NCBI GenBank assembly: GCA_025356335.1
Contig: JANXUF010000092.1
Location: 1-56,926 of the forward strand
DNA: 56,926 bases
Origin: Actinomycetes bacterium
GTDB taxonomy: Bacteria > Actinomycetota > Acidimicrobiia > Acidimicrobiales > Ilumatobacteraceae
Reading direction: 5' to 3'
Shown: in pieces, positions 7,713 through 15,560 of the stretch
How positions within the stretch are numbered: the stretch's first letter is position 1
Layout of the letters: every line of letters starts with the position of its first letter
The notes under the pieces: generated by a model
What the model was told of the DNA's origin: nothing
What the model saw: only the letters and a program-made list of their open reading frames with translations
The model's database searches: none
Position numbers and translations under genes: made by a program

Positions 7713-9221
7713 TCAGCCGGCTTGTTCGTCGTCTCGGTAGCCGGCGAGTTGTTGGAACATCGCACGGCGTTGTGCGATATCGCCGAACTCGACCACGTTG
7801 GTGCGTTTGACGCCCCATCCGTCGATGAGGATCAGCGGACTGACGACGATTGGCTCGTCGATGGTTGCTGGCTCGGGTGAGGCTGCCTGTGGCTGCATTC
7901 CGGCGGTCTCCGCGGTCGGGTTCTCGGTCACGTTGGTGGTGGACGCCGGTTCGGTTCGGGTGATGCGTCGTCGTGTGTCGATGAGTTCGCGGCCGTCGTG
8001 TCCGATGGCGCGAACGGTCCCGTCGGCGTCCATCGTGATCGTCCAGCCTGCCCGGTGTTTCAGGCGGTGGTGGCCGTTGCAGAGCGGGACCATGTCACCG
8101 GTGTTCGTCAACCCGCCGTCATCCCACGCCGCTGTCTCATGGTGGGCTTGACATCGTTCATACGGTTGGTCGCAGCCGGGGAACCCGCACCCGTTCCATT
8201 GGACCCGCATCGCCAGGCGCTGGCTGAGGTCGGCGAGGCGTCGGGTTCGTCCCATTGCCAATGGCATGTTCGTCGCGCTCGTCAGCAGCGGGTGGATGTC
8301 GGATTGGCAGAACAGTTCCCAGAGGACATCTTCTGGGACGGGGGTGCCGTCGGCGAAACGCGCGCTCTTCCCGGTTCGTTGTTCGAAGTCGTCGATGGTC
8401 ATCGTGACGATGATGTGCGGACGTTGCACATGACCGGCCCGACCGGAATCGAGTCCCATCTTCGCCAACGTGACGAGCGCTTCCGCCTGGCGTTCGCACA
8501 ACCTCCGTGATGAGTCGTCGTCTTTGAGCGCCAGATTCTCGATCGCTGTGCGGATCAGTTGAGCTGACATCGTGTCGAACTCGGCTTCCATCCGCACCCG
8601 GCCGCCGAGCAGCGTGCTGAACGACAGAAACGACGGTTCCTCCGGCTGCGATATTGTTTCCGGCTCGTTGGAAGCAATCATTGCCCTGGCGGCGGCGATC
8701 CATATGTCGATTTTCTGCCGCGCCTGACGTTCATGCAGTCCCTCGACCGCTTCCAGCAACGACGCTTCGGCGTCAGCGAACGCTTCTGGCAAGATCGAGT
8801 TCGCCTGCCCGAGTAGCAGGGCGATGGGGCGAGAGATGCGTCCGGTGCGCATCTTCTCGAACGTCACCGGGAGGAGTTGCAGGCGTCGAGCGTTCTGGAT
8901 CAGGTTCCTGGTGGAGGATCGCGGGGTGTTGAACCGTGATGCGAGCCATGCCGAGCCCGACAGTGCGCCGTCATAGCCCCACGCGCCTGCGCAATCCCAA
9001 CGACTCAGCACCACATCCAGCGTCGCCGAGACCGAATACGAAACCGATGTCAGCGCCTCGACCACAGCGTTCAACGCTGGCATCGGCACCGAATCATCAA
9101 CCGACCGCGAGGCCAGTTCGGCCAACGATGCTGCGGCGAGGGCGAGCGTCACGTCGTCTCCGTCGAGCGTGGCGGCGAATGCCGCCACCGCTTCATCGAT
9201 GTCCGAACTGAGCATCCCCAC
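7713..9221 (-). CDS. DUF222 / HNH endonuclease-domain protein (13E12 repeat family type)
   Basis: The 502-residue protein has an N-terminal DUF222 region (typical RHxD-like helices, GYDGALSGSAWLASRF) and a C-terminal HNH nuclease domain: CGFPGCDQPYERCQAHHETAAW, then GDMVPLCNGHHRLKH, with the Cys pair and His residues of a zinc/metal-bound HNH fold. A Pro/Thr/Ala-rich tail follows. Such proteins are multicopy in many actinobacteria and often look mobile; the biological role is unclear. GTG at 9221 was chosen because a good promoter ends 7 bases upstream; ATG at 9215 is the alternative, and ATG at 9257 falls in the -35 box. Confidence 0.88.
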   Translation of the reverse strand: MGMLSSDIDEAVAAFAATLDGDDVTLALAAASLAELASRSVDDSVPMPALNAVVEALTSVSYSVSATLDVVLSRWDCAGAWGYDGALSGSAWLASRFNTPRSSTRNLIQNARRLQLLPVTFEKMRTGRISRPIALLLGQANSILPEAFADAEASLLEAVEGLHERQARQKIDIWIAAARAMIASNEPETISQPEEPSFLSFSTLLGGRVRMEAEFDTMSAQLIRTAIENLALKDDDSSRRLCERQAEALVTLAKMGLDSGRAGHVQRPHIIVTMTIDDFEQRTGKSARFADGTPVPEDVLWELFCQSDIHPLLTSATNMPLAMGRTRRLADLSQRLAMRVQWNGCGFPGCDQPYERCQAHHETAAWDDGGLTNTGDMVPLCNGHHRLKHRAGWTITMDADGTVRAIGHDGRELIDTRRRITRTEPASTTNVTENPTAETAGMQPQAASPEPATIDEPIVVSPLILIDGWGVKRTNVVEFGDIAQRRAMFQQLAGYRDDEQAG

Positions 9222-9228
9222 GACAACC

Positions 9229-9257
9229 AGTCTACCGTTTGACCTCGAAGGATACAA
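9229..9257 (-). promoter_or_regulatory. Sigma-70-type promoter of the DUF222/HNH gene
   Basis: Read on minus: TTGTAT (9252-9257), 17 bases, TAGACT (9229-9234), then 7 bases to the in-frame GTG at 9221. Spacing and boxes are good, and the transcript would be leaderless. Confidence 0.65.
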
Positions 9258-9354
9258 ACGTATGTTCCTCTATTTGAGGAGGTCTTCTATCGACTCGCAC
9301 TGACCGCAGCGCCCGTCGATCACACCGGTGAACGCTTCATGGCAAACTCGAGCC

Positions 9355-9942
9355 GTGATCGATGAATTCGCCAAGGAGTACCTGCACGGTGAGCTGTCCG
9401 ACGTGCGCGAAACGATGATCTTGAAGCTGGACGGGCTGTCCGAATATGACGTTCGCCGGCCTCTCACCCACACGGGGACCAACCTCCTCGGCCTGATCAA
9501 ACACCTTTCGACGTCTGAGGCCTGGTACTTCGGCGACGTTTTCAGAAGGCCGTTTCCCGGTCAATGGCGCCGCTGGGACGATCCCAGCCCGATCGATGGC
9601 ATGTGGGCCGCTGCGGATGAGTCGCGCGCCGGGATCGTCGACCGCTATCGGCGAGCGTGGGAACACTCGGACGCGACGATCGCTGCCCTGGACATCGATT
9701 CGCGTGGCGACGTCCCCTGGTGGCCGCGCCCGGACGTAATGCTGTTCAACATCATGGTGCATGTGCTCACCGAGACCAATCGACACGCTGGGCACGCTGA
9801 CATCCTGCGCGAACAGCTCGTCGGGGCAGTGGGAACTGAGGCGGGGATCACGGACGGGCCAGCACGTGACGCGGCGTTCTGGGCGGACCGTCGAGCGACG
9901 ATCGAGCGGGCCGCCAGGGCAGCCGGCCCTCCGCTGGGCTGA
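9355..9942 (+). CDS. DinB-like (DUF664) four-helix protein
   Basis: The 195-residue protein matches the DinB/DUF664 superfamily: EFAKEYLHGELSDVRETM, LKLDGLSEYDVRRPLT, TGTNLLGLIKHLSTSEAWYF and a late HVLTETNRHAGHADILRE with the metal-binding His triad (KHL, HVL, HAGHAD). Members are metal-dependent, thiol-linked enzymes (for example mycothiol S-transferases), but the substrate here is unknown. GTG at 9355 fits family N-termini and has CAAACT 6 bases upstream; a GTG at 9328 would add 9 residues. It diverges from the DUF222/HNH gene. Confidence 0.85.
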   Translation: MIDEFAKEYLHGELSDVRETMILKLDGLSEYDVRRPLTHTGTNLLGLIKHLSTSEAWYFGDVFRRPFPGQWRRWDDPSPIDGMWAAADESRAGIVDRYRRAWEHSDATIAALDIDSRGDVPWWPRPDVMLFNIMVHVLTETNRHAGHADILREQLVGAVGTEAGITDGPARDAAFWADRRATIERAARAAGPPLG

Positions 9943-10037
9943 ACCCCGACAAGCGGCGATCTCGTTCGCCGGCCTGCGAGTTTCGGCGAGGCGGACAGTC
10001 ACCCAGCAGCGGTGTCGCGCGGACCGATGTACCTCGT

Positions 10038-10043
10038 TACTGT
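10038..10043 (+). promoter_or_regulatory. Leaderless-type -10 element of the first LLM gene
   Basis: TACTGT lies 7 bases before ATG 10051 and argues against the longer start at 10012. Confidence 0.45.
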
Positions 10044-10050
10044 CGTCGCC

Positions 10051-10944
10051 ATGACTGCATTTGGGGTGATGTTCCGGCGCGAGTGGGAGCCGGAGTTGTT
10101 GGCCGACTTTGCTCGCACTGTCGAGGCTGTCGGTTTCGACGAACTGTGGGTCGTCGAGGATCTCGGCTACCACGGTGGGTTCGCCCAGGCCACGGCCGCG
10201 CTGGCGGTGACCGATCGGCTGACAGTCGGGCTCGGCATCGCTCCGGCGGTTGTTCGCAATGCAGCCTTTGCGGCGATGGAGGTGGCGACCGTGGCACGCA
10301 TGTTCCCCGGCAGGTTCCACATGGGGATCGGGCATGGGGTGCAGAGCTGGATCGCCCAGGTCGGAGCGACGCCGACGTCCTGGCTGCAGTCGATCGGTGA
10401 GGTCGCCAGCTCGATCAAGCGCCTCGTCGGCGGCGAAGCAGTGACGGTCGACGGGTCGCACGTTCACCTCGACGATGTCACCCTCGTCCACCCGGTCGCC
10501 GACGGCGCCCCGCTCATCTCGCTCGGAGTCCGCCTCCCGAGATCGATGGCCGTCGCGGCAGCGGTCGCCGACGGCGTGATCCTCGCAGAATGCTCGGGCC
10601 CGCGGTATATCGAGACGGTCCGCACCGCCGTCGGACCGCAGGCGCGCATCACACTGTTCGTCAACGCGACGACCGACGCAGCCGGAGCGGCCGCCGAGAT
10701 CGATCGCCGCCTGGCGATGGGCCGGTCCGAGGGTCAGCTCGCGCCGTACGCCGACGTCGACGACGTCGATCTGTACCGTGAGCTGGCGATCAGCGGGCCG
10801 ATCGACACGTGGGGCGAGCAGTGCACGCGCTTCATCGGGGCCGGCGCTGACAGCATCGTCTTCGTCCCACTCGTCCACGAGTCGCCCGACGCGCTTGGCG
10901 ATTTTGCGGCAGCGCGGGCGCTTCTGTCAGCGGTCACCGGATGA
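10051..10944 (+). CDS. LLM-class (luciferase-like, probably F420-dependent) oxidoreductase
   Basis: The 297-residue protein is a luciferase-like monooxygenase TIM barrel: FGVMFRREWEPELL, VGFDELWVVEDL, VGLGIAPAVVRNAAFAAMEVATVARMFPGRFHMGIGHG. That last stretch matches the pattern of F420-binding LLM enzymes. Substrate unknown. ATG at 10051 was chosen over a GTG at 10012 because it fits the family and the -10-like hexamer. The gene is followed immediately by a 26-base hairpin, so it is probably a single-gene unit. Confidence 0.88.
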   Translation: MTAFGVMFRREWEPELLADFARTVEAVGFDELWVVEDLGYHGGFAQATAALAVTDRLTVGLGIAPAVVRNAAFAAMEVATVARMFPGRFHMGIGHGVQSWIAQVGATPTSWLQSIGEVASSIKRLVGGEAVTVDGSHVHLDDVTLVHPVADGAPLISLGVRLPRSMAVAAAVADGVILAECSGPRYIETVRTAVGPQARITLFVNATTDAAGAAAEIDRRLAMGRSEGQLAPYADVDDVDLYRELAISGPIDTWGEQCTRFIGAGADSIVFVPLVHESPDALGDFAAARALLSAVTG

Positions 10945-10948
10945 CATG

Positions 10949-10974
10949 TTCGCCACGATCGGCATCGTGGCGAA
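10949..10974 (+). terminator. Perfect 11-bp inverted repeat between the LLM gene and helD
   Basis: TTCGCCACGAT-CGGC-ATCGTGGCGAA is a perfect 11-base-pair stem with a 4-base loop, beginning 5 bases after the LLM stop. It lacks a U-tract. A terminator is most likely; because the helD -10 box is only 15 bases further on, an operator is also possible. Confidence 0.6.
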
Positions 10975-10989
10975 ATCTGCGGCTTCCGC

Positions 10990-10995
10990 TAGAGT
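10990..10995 (+). promoter_or_regulatory. Putative -10 box for the helD transcript
   Basis: TAGAGT, the same hexamer as before the LLM gene at 27516. Start of transcription near 11002 would give a leader of about 65 bases that includes the small ORF at 11042. No clear -35. Confidence 0.4.
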
Positions 10996-11041
10996 TGCGC
11001 ATCCCCCTTACGGACCGTCATGCGAACCGCAGGAGCCGCCA

Positions 11042-11071
11042 GTGAGGTTCGAGAAATCGAGCAGTGAATGA
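11042..11071 (+). CDS. 9-codon leader ORF overlapping the helD start
   Basis: GTG at 11042 follows AGGAG (11031-11035) by 6 bases and encodes MRFEKSSSE. Its TGA (11069-11071) overlaps the helD ATG as ATGA. The helD start itself has only a weak ribosome site, so helD translation may depend on ribosomes finishing this leader. Short ORFs arise by chance, so function is inference. Confidence 0.4.
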   Translation: MRFEKSSSE

Positions 11072-13179
11072 CCGAACACCATCCTGACCTCGCTGAGGAG
11101 CAGGCCAACATCGACCACGCCTATGACTGTCTCGAAACGAGCCGGACCGATGCGTGGAAATTGCGGGGGCTCACCGACGCCGGCATCGCCGCGGGTGGGA
11201 CGATGCAGGCACGCTACGAACGCGACGTATTCGACGAGGCACTGGTCAACCGGCTGACACAGTTGGACCTCGGCGATGCGGCGCTCGTCTTCGGACGGAT
11301 CGACCGCCGCGCCGAGGGTCCCGACGCCGTGGAGAGCTTCCACATCGGCCGGCTGGCGGTCGCCGACGAGAAGCGTGACCCTGTTGTCATCGACTGGCGC
11401 GCACCGGTTGCCGAACCCTTCTATCGGGCGACGGGCCGTGATCCGATGGGGCTGCTGCGTCGCCGCCACTTCAGCGTCCAGGGCCGCAACCTGCTGGACA
11501 TCGAGGATGAACTGTTCGGAGACGGCCACCTCGGCGTCGTCGAGGAAGACGGCACGCCGCCGCACAACGGGTTGCGCGGCTACAGCACGCTGCTGTCCGT
11601 GCTCGCTCGCGGCCGCACCGGCCAACTCGGCGACATCGTCGCCACGATCCAGGGTGAGCAGGACGAGATCATCCGCTCGCCACAGGCCGGCGTGCTCGTC
11701 GTCCAGGGCGGCCCCGGCACCGGTAAGACGGTTGTCGCCCTGCACCGCGCCGCCTATCTGCTCTACACGTACCGTTTCCCGCTCGAAGCCCAGGGCGTGT
11801 TGGTGATCGGACCGAACCGCGTGTTCCTCCGCTACATCGAACGCGTCCTGCCGTCACTCGGCGAAGCCGGGATCGAACAGATCGTGATGGCCGACCTCGT
11901 CCCCGACGTGCGCTACGGCCACCGCGACAACCCGCTTGCCGCTACCACCAAGGGCGATCAGCGGATGATCAAGGTCGTCGCCAAGGCGATCCGCGATCGC
12001 GAACGGCCGCTTCGTGAGGATCTCGTGATCCCGTTCCGAACGACGTTCCTGCGGCTCACGGCACACGACAGTTCGCGGATCATCAAGGCCGCTCGCCGTC
12101 GTTACCGGCACCACAACGCCGGGCGCCGCTACGTCGAAACAGAGTTCTACGCCACCCTCGCGGCGACGAGCCGGCTGGAAACGACTCCTGAACTCGTCAG
12201 GGAAGCAGTGAGCAAACTGGACGAGGTGTGGATCGCCCTCGAACGGATGTGGCCGCTGCTGACCCCGGCGCAGCTGCTCCACGATCTGTATGGCTCGAAG
12301 GCGTTGCTCAAGTTGGCGAGTGAGCCGACGCTGACGCCGGCCGAGTACGAGTCGCTGTTCCGCCCGCGTGGCGAGGACCTCGAAGCGGTGCGCTGGAGCG
12401 ATCCGGACATCGCCCTGCTCGACGAGGCCCGCGAGCTGCTGGGGCCGCGCCAGGGTAAGAACGGCAAGCTCGAAGACGACGTCGACATCCGGACGTACGG
12501 CCACATCGTCATCGACGAGGTACAGGACCTGACGCCGATGCAGTTGCGTATGGCAGGTCGCCGTTCGCTCAACGGTTCGATGACGATCGTCGGCGATATC
12601 GCTCAGGCGACCGGCCCGCTGGCACCCAGCAACTGGGACGAAGTGCTCGCATGCCTGCCGGACAAGAAGGAGTCGCGGATCGTCGGTCTGAGCATCGGCT
12701 ACCGCATCCCGACGGAGATGATGGAACTGGCGACGAAGGTGATGATGGCGGCGACGCCGGAGTTGCGCCCGCCGACGTCCGTCCGTGGCGGCGGTACGCC
12801 GCCTTCGGTCATCGCCACCACGCACGAGTTGCTCGGTTCGGCCGTCGTGTCGGCGGTGCAGGACATCCTCGACGAGGTCGGCGACGGTAAATGCGCCGTC
12901 GTGACGCCGGACTCGATGATGGAAGAGGTCGAGGCCGCACTCCACGCCGCCGGGGTCAAACACGGTCGGGCGACGCGCACCGGTCTCGAAGGTGCAGTCA
13001 CCGTCGTGCCGGTCAGCGTGGTCAAGGGTCTTGAGCTCGACGGCGTCATCGTTGTCGAACCGGCGCGAATCGTCGCCGAGGAGCATCAGGGGCTCCGTGC
13101 GCTGTACGTCGCCCTCACCAGAGCAACGAAACGCCAGACGGTGATCCACGCCGAGCCGCTGCCGCCCTCGATGCTGTAG
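11068..13179 (+). CDS. helD: HelD-like superfamily 1 helicase / RNA polymerase-recycling ATPase
   Basis: The 703-residue protein is a UvrD/Rep-like SF1 ATPase of the HelD type. It has the Walker A motif GGPGTGKT (about residues 214-221), Walker B IVIDEVQDLTPMQ (about 482), motif III GDIAQATGP, and the C-terminal LYVALTRATKR motif VI. The N-terminus is a charged helical region as in HelD (EEQANIDHAYDCLETSR). HelD binds RNA polymerase and frees stalled complexes; related HelR proteins protect against rifamycins. DNA repair helicase is the alternative. A leader ORF overlaps its start. It converges on azlD. Confidence 0.85.
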   Translation: MTEHHPDLAEEQANIDHAYDCLETSRTDAWKLRGLTDAGIAAGGTMQARYERDVFDEALVNRLTQLDLGDAALVFGRIDRRAEGPDAVESFHIGRLAVADEKRDPVVIDWRAPVAEPFYRATGRDPMGLLRRRHFSVQGRNLLDIEDELFGDGHLGVVEEDGTPPHNGLRGYSTLLSVLARGRTGQLGDIVATIQGEQDEIIRSPQAGVLVVQGGPGTGKTVVALHRAAYLLYTYRFPLEAQGVLVIGPNRVFLRYIERVLPSLGEAGIEQIVMADLVPDVRYGHRDNPLAATTKGDQRMIKVVAKAIRDRERPLREDLVIPFRTTFLRLTAHDSSRIIKAARRRYRHHNAGRRYVETEFYATLAATSRLETTPELVREAVSKLDEVWIALERMWPLLTPAQLLHDLYGSKALLKLASEPTLTPAEYESLFRPRGEDLEAVRWSDPDIALLDEARELLGPRQGKNGKLEDDVDIRTYGHIVIDEVQDLTPMQLRMAGRRSLNGSMTIVGDIAQATGPLAPSNWDEVLACLPDKKESRIVGLSIGYRIPTEMMELATKVMMAATPELRPPTSVRGGGTPPSVIATTHELLGSAVVSAVQDILDEVGDGKCAVVTPDSMMEEVEAALHAAGVKHGRATRTGLEGAVTVVPVSVVKGLELDGVIVVEPARIVAEEHQGLRALYVALTRATKRQTVIHAEPLPPSML

Positions 13180-13212
13180 CGCCACCGCGAATGCCACCGG
13201 AGTCGGCGACGC

Positions 13213-13530
13213 TCAGAGGACTCCACCGGCCCAACGGGCCACCGCCGTCGCGATCGCCGCGGCGACGATGACAACGATGAAGTTGGCCTTGCGTTGCAGG
13301 GCGATCGCCGCTGCGACGAGCCCGAAGACTCTGGCGTCCACCTGCAGATGTTTGCCGCCGGCGAACGTGTTCACCATCACCAGCGCCGACAGCAACGCAG
13401 CAGGCAGGAGCGATGCGGCAGCATTGACGATCTTCGGGAGTGGCCGGTTGCCGAGCAGCAGCGGACCGACAGCCTTCAGCGCGTAGACGCCGGTGGCGAG
13501 GCCGATGAGGACGATCCATCCAGCATTCAT
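13213..13530 (-). CDS. azlD: AzlD-family branched-chain amino acid exporter subunit
   Basis: This 105-residue hydrophobic protein has about four membrane helices and the AzlD pattern (GVYALKAVGPLLLGNRPLP, then AAASLLPAALLSALVMVNTF). With AzlC it forms a branched-chain amino acid exporter in the inner membrane. ATG at 13530 matches family N-termini (MNAGWIVLIGL); GTG at 13539 is the alternative. It follows azlC by 24 bases. An 11-base direct repeat (ATGACGTGCAG, twice, 14 bases apart) spans the azlC stop and the gap. Confidence 0.85.
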   Translation of the reverse strand: MNAGWIVLIGLATGVYALKAVGPLLLGNRPLPKIVNAAASLLPAALLSALVMVNTFAGGKHLQVDARVFGLVAAAIALQRKANFIVVIVAAAIATAVARWAGGVL

Positions 13531-13554
13531 CAGCTGCACGTCATGTGCTGCACG

Positions 13555-14334
13555 TCATCTGCTCGTGGTCGTCGGGAGGCGGCCGCGTCGGCCGATGAAC
13601 GGGCTGATGCCGACAGCGAGGCCGGCGAGGATGATCGGCATCCCAGCCGGAGCGATGGGGACGGCGACGATGGATATCGCCGCGCCGCCGGCAGCGACCC
13701 AGCGCTGCACGGGATCCTGCAGACGGTTCCAGACGAGCGCGAGAAACGACGCGGGAATGGTGCCGTCGACGCCGAGCCTGCTGATCCATACCTCGGAGGC
13801 GTTGCCGAGCACCGCGCCGGCCACAGTGGCGAGGTTCCACAGCACGAAGACCGAGCCGCCGGCCCACAGGTAGCCGTACCTGCGCAGCACGAGGTCGTCG
13901 TGGGCGGTGCCGACGGCCATCGCCTCGTCGATCATCACGTGTGACCACAGTGCGCGTTTCCACCAGCGCCCCTGCAATGCGGGGGCCATCACGACGCCGT
14001 AGGCGAGCGAGCGGATCGCCAGCAGCAGGCCGGCGGTGATCGCCGCGGCAGCCGCTCCGTGTTCTGCGAGTACGCCGACCGCCGCGAACTGTGTTCCACC
14101 GGTGAAGACGAGTGACGAGAATCCTGCGGCCTGCAACCACGTCAGGCCGGCCTTGGCGCACGTCACGCCGAAGGCGACACCAAACGGGGAGACGGCGACG
14201 CCGATGGAGATTGCCTGTCGTCTCGTCGTGCGGCGCTGTGTCTCATCGGCGGCGGTCGGGCACCGAGCCGCAGCAGCAGCCTGATGAGCTTCGGCGTCGG
14301 ACGGTGCTGGTTGGTCGGCGTTCTCGTCGACCAC
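13555..14334 (-). CDS. azlC: AzlC-family branched-chain amino acid exporter, large subunit
   Basis: The 259-residue protein has the AzlC signature region (SIGVAVSPFGVAFGVTCAKAG, then SLVFTGGTQFAAVGVL) and many membrane helices. A polar 50-residue N-terminal tail rich in Ala, Gln and Arg precedes the first helix. GTG at 14334 lies 3 bases after the lipoprotein stop, so the tail may be real. It exports branched-chain amino acids together with AzlD. The operon begins with a DtxR-type metal regulator, which is unusual company for this exporter. Confidence 0.87.
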   Translation of the reverse strand: MVDENADQPAPSDAEAHQAAAAARCPTAADETQRRTTRRQAISIGVAVSPFGVAFGVTCAKAGLTWLQAAGFSSLVFTGGTQFAAVGVLAEHGAAAAAITAGLLLAIRSLAYGVVMAPALQGRWWKRALWSHVMIDEAMAVGTAHDDLVLRRYGYLWAGGSVFVLWNLATVAGAVLGNASEVWISRLGVDGTIPASFLALVWNRLQDPVQRWVAAGGAAISIVAVPIAPAGMPIILAGLAVGISPFIGRRGRLPTTTSR

Positions 14335-14337
14335 CGC

Positions 14338-14769
14338 TCAGCCTTGCGGGTGGCGTTGCAGGTAGACGGTGACGATCGCCTGCAGATTGGTTGCGGCCTT
14401 GTCCTCGTCGGCCGCCCGCTTGTATTTCACGCCGGTCTGGATGATGGCGATCTGCACGTCGATCTGCTGACGGAGTCCGGCGTCGGTCGGCCCGACGGTC
14501 TTGGCGGCAACAGCCCACAGCGCGTTGATGCGATTAAGGACCGGCCCGGATCCTCCGTCGGCGACGAGGTCACCGAGACTGGCTGTCAGGCGGATGATCT
14601 CGTTCAATTGCGTCGGCGTGTCGGCAGGCAGCGCCTGCGTGGTGGTCGTCACATCTGCCGGGATCGTCGACGTCGCACTCTGCACGATCGTCGTCTTGCA
14701 ACCGCCGAGCACTCCCACCGACATCGTCGACGCGCAGACGAGCGCACCGATCCTGGCGAACCGTGTCAT
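14338..14769 (-). CDS. Small putative lipoprotein, unknown function
   Basis: The 143-residue protein begins MTRFARIGALVCASTMSVGV and has the lipobox VLGGC, so it is probably a lipid-anchored exported protein. A Thr/Ser-rich stretch follows, then a helical domain (QLNEIIRLTASLGDLVADGG through LQAIVTVYLQRH). No known family is recognised. ATG at 14769 is 7 bases after the regulator's stop; an upstream ATG at 14820 lies inside the regulator gene and would spoil the signal peptide. Confidence 0.72.
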   Translation of the reverse strand: MTRFARIGALVCASTMSVGVLGGCKTTIVQSATSTIPADVTTTTQALPADTPTQLNEIIRLTASLGDLVADGGSGPVLNRINALWAVAAKTVGPTDAGLRQQIDVQIAIIQTGVKYKRAADEDKAATNLQAIVTVYLQRHPQG

Positions 14770-14776
14770 CGGTGGA

Positions 14777-15439
14777 TCAGGAAGCGACGAGGATGCGGGC
14801 GGAAGCGAACGCTCCGACACCGACGTGGTGACCGTTGATCTCGATCGTCATCGTGCCGTCCGGCGATGCAGCCGTGACCATCCCGATCTGGCCCGGTTGG
14901 ATCGTCGACGACTCGAGGTAGTCGAGCAGACCAGGCTCGAACTCCAATTCTTCGGTGATCCGGCTGATCGTGAACTTCGTGCCGGTCTTCACCACCGAGA
15001 GGGTGACGGTGTCCGGGGCGATGTACTTCGAGCCGGGAATCGGATTGCCGTGTGGGCACGTCGTCGGTGAACCGAGCACACGGTCCATGGCCGCTTCCAC
15101 TTTGTCACTCATCACATGCTCCCAGCGGCCGGCTTCGTGATGCGCCTCCGCCCATGGCAACCCGAGCATGTCGGTGAGGAAACGCTCTGCGAGACGGTGG
15201 CGGCGAACGGTCTGTTGGGCGAGTCGCATACCGGATTCCGTCAAACGGATCTGACCGTCGTTCTGGACGATCAGATGCTCCGTCTCGAGACGACGGATCA
15301 TCTCCGAGACGGCGGGACGACTGATCTGCAGGCGTTCGACGATGCGCGCCTGGATCACGTCGACGGAATCTTCGTGCAGTTCGAAGATGCACTCGCAGTA
15401 TTCCTCGAAAGCAGGGTGATGCTCGCCTGGAGTGGGCAT
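14777..15439 (-). CDS. DtxR/IdeR/MntR-family metal-dependent regulator
   Basis: The 220-residue protein has the three-part DtxR layout. There is an N-terminal winged helix (VIQARIVERLQISRPAVSEMIRRLE), a dimerisation and metal domain (WAEAHHEAGRWEHVMSDKVEAAMDRVLGSP, then CPHGNPIPG) with the family's Glu/His/Cys ligands, and a C-terminal SH3-like FeoA domain (MVTAASPDGTMTIEINGHHVGV). Fe(II) or Mn(II) is the likely co-repressor. ATG at 15439 has TAGGGT 6 bases upstream. No classic iron box was found in the promoter. It leads the lipoprotein-azlC-azlD operon. Confidence 0.93.
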   Translation of the reverse strand: MPTPGEHHPAFEEYCECIFELHEDSVDVIQARIVERLQISRPAVSEMIRRLETEHLIVQNDGQIRLTESGMRLAQQTVRRHRLAERFLTDMLGLPWAEAHHEAGRWEHVMSDKVEAAMDRVLGSPTTCPHGNPIPGSKYIAPDTVTLSVVKTGTKFTISRITEELEFEPGLLDYLESSTIQPGQIGMVTAASPDGTMTIEINGHHVGVGAFASARILVAS

Positions 15440-15445
15440 GGCGCA

Positions 15446-15451
15446 ACCCTA
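15446..15451 (-). promoter_or_regulatory. Leaderless-type -10 element of the DtxR-family operon
   Basis: TAGGGT on minus lies 6 bases before the ATG at 15439. No clear -35. Confidence 0.5.
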
Positions 15452-15548
15452 CCCCTTGCGGACGGGGTTCGTTCCCGCTCGCACTGGCGGACGGTGGGGC
15501 GCGCCCGCCTGGGACCACTCGGCTCGTATCTGGCCGGCGCCGCACTCC

Positions 15549-15554
15549 TACAGT
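15549..15554 (+). promoter_or_regulatory. Leaderless-type -10 element of the serine hydrolase gene
   Basis: TACAGT lies 6 bases before ATG 15561. Confidence 0.45.
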
Positions 15555-15560
15555 GAGCCG

